From Rickettsia typhi (GTDB lineage Bacteria; Pseudomonadota; Alphaproteobacteria; Rickettsiales; Deianiraeaceae): DNA of 17,271 nucleotides. Location of the stretch: positions 1 to 17,271 of the forward strand of contig CAMCTP010000016.1 of assembly GCA_945878495.1 (NCBI GenBank). Reading direction: 5' to 3'. The notes beneath the pieces were generated by a model. The model made no database searches. It saw only the letters and a program-made list of their open reading frames with translations, and had not been told where the DNA came from. Positions 15,868-17,271 of the stretch are shown here, piece by piece. Within the stretch, counting starts at the first letter, position 1; every line of letters starts with the position of its first letter. The translations under genes were made by a program, and so were the position numbers.

Positions 15868-15897
15868 ATTATCTATGTCCCGAGAAATAAAAAGCAA
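15868..15897 (-). promoter_or_regulatory. Candidate promoter for infB
   Basis: On the minus strand TTGCTT (15897-15892) and GATAAT (15873-15868) are separated by 18 bp, in the 65-bp gap after the rmlA-type gene. Transcription from about 15861 would give a leader of about 14 bases. The match is moderate, and read-through from upstream is equally possible. Confidence 0.3.
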
Positions 15898-15912
15898 GTA
15901 ATATTTAATATC

Positions 15913-16785
15913 CTATTTATATTCACAAATTTTTCGTAAATATTCTATATAGGATGATTTTGATTTATTTAAGCTTAGCCATGAGCTTATTTCTTCTTTT
16001 GAAGAGTAGCCTTTTTTTATTGCTATTTCTTCTAAACATGCAATTTTTATCCCTTGCATTGTTTCTATTTGTTTGATCAAATTTGATGATTCAACCAATG
16101 AATCAGATGTTCCGCAATCAAGCCAAATAGCGCTTCTGCCGAAAGTTTTTAATTTCAACTCTTTGTTTTTGAGGTATATATTGTTAATATCTCCAATCTC
16201 AAGTTCGCCTCTTGCTGAAGGTTGTAGTTTTTTTGCGTAATCAAAAACTCTTTCATCGTAAAAATACAATCCTGGAACGGCTAGATTTGATTTTGGATTT
16301 TTTGGTTTTTCTTCTATTGATAAAACAAAGCCATTTTCATCAACCTCTGCAACACCAAATCTCTCAGGATCTTTTACATTGTATCCAAATATTACCGCAC
16401 CTTTATCAAGGTTTAAGCAGTCTTCAAAAAAAAGTTCATATCTTGGTATATAGAATACATTATCCCCAAGCATTAAGCAAATTTTTTCTCCGGCAAAATG
16501 TTTTTCAGATAAAAGAAATGCGTCAGGTATCCCTTTTGGTTGGTCTTGAATTTCGTATATTATGTTTATTCCAAGCCTTGATCCATCTCCAAGCAGAGCT
16601 TCGTAAAATGGCATGTCATGAGCTGTGCATATAAAGCATATATCTTTGATTCCAAAAAGCATCATTAGCGAAAGTGGATAGTATATCATTGGCTTGTCGT
16701 ATATTGGCAATAAATGTTTTGAAAATGCCGATGTCATTGGAAAAAGTCTCGTTCCAGTACCTCCTGCTAGTATGATTCCTTTCAT
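15913..16785 (-). CDS. rmlA: Glucose-1-phosphate thymidylyltransferase (RmlA/RfbA type)
   Basis: A 290-residue sugar nucleotidyltransferase, the usual length for RmlA. The enzyme joins dTTP and glucose-1-phosphate to make dTDP-glucose, the first step toward dTDP-rhamnose and related sugars for surface polysaccharide. Motifs: GGTGTRLFPMT at 8-18, SKHLLPIYDKPMIYYPLS at 22-39 (His25 where Gln is common), metal-binding GDN at 107-109, RFGVAEVDENG at 142-152, EEKP at 158-161, RGELEI at 192-197 and WLDCGT at 221-226 with the second metal Asp223. The C-terminal IKIACLEEIA block is also typical of RmlA. rmlB, rmlC and rmlD are not adjacent. A strong promoter precedes it, divergent from lpxB. Nucleotide specificity (dTTP versus UTP) is inferred from overall similarity, and a neighbouring-sugar role cannot be excluded. 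Confidence 0.9.
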   Translation of the reverse strand: MKGIILAGGTGTRLFPMTSAFSKHLLPIYDKPMIYYPLSLMMLFGIKDICFICTAHDMPFYEALLGDGSRLGINIIYEIQDQPKGIPDAFLLSEKHFAGEKICLMLGDNVFYIPRYELFFEDCLNLDKGAVIFGYNVKDPERFGVAEVDENGFVLSIEEKPKNPKSNLAVPGLYFYDERVFDYAKKLQPSARGELEIGDINNIYLKNKELKLKTFGRSAIWLDCGTSDSLVESSNLIKQIETMQGIKIACLEEIAIKKGYSSKEEISSWLSLNKSKSSYIEYLRKICEYK

Positions 16786-16798
16786 TTGAAAAAAAGAT

Positions 16799-16827
16799 TT
16801 GATTTTTAGTTATTTTAACATTAATAT
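16799..16827 (+). promoter_or_regulatory. Candidate promoter for lpxB
   Basis: TTGATT (16799-16804), 17-bp spacer, TAATAT (16822-16827), about 26 bp upstream of the lpxB ATG. It overlaps the rmlA promoter on the opposite strand, so the two polymerases would compete. In such AT-rich DNA, chance matches are common. Confidence 0.3.
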
Positions 16828-16840
16828 TATTTATAGTCAA
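16812..16840 (-). promoter_or_regulatory. Candidate extended -10 promoter for rmlA
   Basis: On the minus strand TTGACT (16840-16835), a 17-bp spacer and TAAAAT (16817-16812), with TG one base before the -10 (16820-16819). Predicted transcription starts near 16805, about 20 bases before the ATG. This is the best promoter match in the window. Confidence 0.55.
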
Positions 16841-16853
16841 GTGTAAAAACTAA

Positions 16854-17271
16854 ATGAAAAACATCTTTTTTATTGCTGGAGAACCTTCTGGAGATTTAAT
16901 TTGCTCGAAAATTTTAAGTCATTACATTTTAAACTCTGATAATATTGGAATTCATGGGCTGTTTGGTGAAAGGACAAAATCTCTTGGATTTAAGAGTATT
17001 TTTGATATGTCTGACATTTCCGTGATGGGTTTTGTTGAAATTTTACCGAAAATTTTTAAGATAATAAAAAGAATAAACCAAACTGTTCAGGAAATTGAAA
17101 AATTATCACCAAATGTAGTTGCTACAATAGACTCCCCAGGATTTTCAAAAGCAGTGGTAAAAAAACTGAGGAAAAGAGGTGTTTATAGTGGTAAAATAAT
17201 TCACATTGTGGCTCCATCTGTTTGGGCATACAAAGAGAAAAGAGCAAAAAAAATGTCAGAATTGTATCATG
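16854..17271 (+). CDS. lpxB: Lipid-A-disaccharide synthase LpxB (5' part, cut by window end)
   Basis: 139 complete codons are present; the gene continues past the window. LpxB joins UDP-2,3-diacylglucosamine and lipid X to form the lipid A disaccharide on the cytoplasmic side of the inner membrane. The N-terminus MKNIFFIAGEPSGD carries the GEPSGD family signature at residues 9-14. Further matches are GIHGLFG, the segment around VMGFVEILPKI, IDSPGF, and the APSVWAYKEKRAKK block near the right edge. The start ATG is unambiguous, and no frameshift is seen in the visible part. Its presence implies the organism makes lipid A and therefore LPS. The upstream lpx genes (lpxD, fabZ, lpxA) usually found beside it are absent; it diverges from rmlA instead. 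Confidence 0.95.
   Translation, partial: MKNIFFIAGEPSGDLICSKILSHYILNSDNIGIHGLFGERTKSLGFKSIFDMSDISVMGFVEILPKIFKIIKRINQTVQEIEKLSPNVVATIDSPGFSKAVVKKLRKRGVYSGKIIHIVAPSVWAYKEKRAKKMSELYH

Noticed and set aside
1..17271. CRISPR array, prophage, toxin-antitoxin pair or defence island
   Set aside because: No regularly spaced repeats, phage genes or intact defence genes were seen; hsdS here is a dead fragment without hsdM or hsdR.

Overview
The window is AT-rich chromosome from a Gram-negative bacterium. The gene content points to a reduced-genome alphaproteobacterium of the Rickettsiales/Holosporales kind: an alphaproteobacterial-style FtsI, IF-2 and PccB, a long AsmA/YhdP-like envelope protein, a small SPOR-domain protein, LpxB for lipid A, tight gene packing with several overlaps, and dispersed housekeeping clusters. 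This placement is inferred from protein style and base composition; no phylogeny was run.

Layout. Positions 1-5530 are all on the minus strand: an AsmA-like membrane-anchored protein, then pccB (acyl-CoA carboxyltransferase), then a secreted alpha/beta-hydrolase esterase overlapping the pccB end, then tRNA-Asn. A short divergent region (5531-5572) separates these from a tight plus-strand operon (5573-7812): a SPOR-domain protein, an unrecognised protein of about 196 residues joined by an ATGA overlap, and ruvB starting on the base after the preceding stop. Positions 7813-9021 hold no intact gene. They contain a decayed mobile element of about 1.17 kb bounded by perfect 21-bp inverted repeats, enclosing a truncated IS1595/ISXO2-type transposase fused to a truncated type I restriction specificity (hsdS) gene. 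hslU (minus) and rsmH (plus) then diverge from a shared 95-bp region. rsmH collides tail-to-tail with ftsI, which lies downstream of, and overlaps, infB on the minus strand. Upstream of infB is an rmlA-type nucleotidyltransferase gene, divergent from lpxB, which runs off the right end.

Together the intact genes cover translation (IF-2, tRNA-Asn, 16S rRNA methylation), cell division and envelope (FtsI, SPOR protein, AsmA-like protein, LpxB, RmlA), DNA repair (RuvB), protein quality control (HslU) and propionate/short-chain acyl-CoA metabolism (PccB). Several normal partners are missing from their usual places: hslV beside hslU, ftsL between rsmH and ftsI, ruvA beside ruvB, nusA before infB and rmlBCD beside rmlA.

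The most unusual signals are in the mobile remnant. Every stop codon interrupting the frame-corrected transposase is TGA, and at least two of the three fall on expected glycine positions; perfect terminal repeats also survive around badly decayed contents. Elsewhere, PccB carries Ile instead of Asp at a known substrate-selectivity position, and the gene before ruvB is unidentified. I do not see a clearly new multi-gene system.
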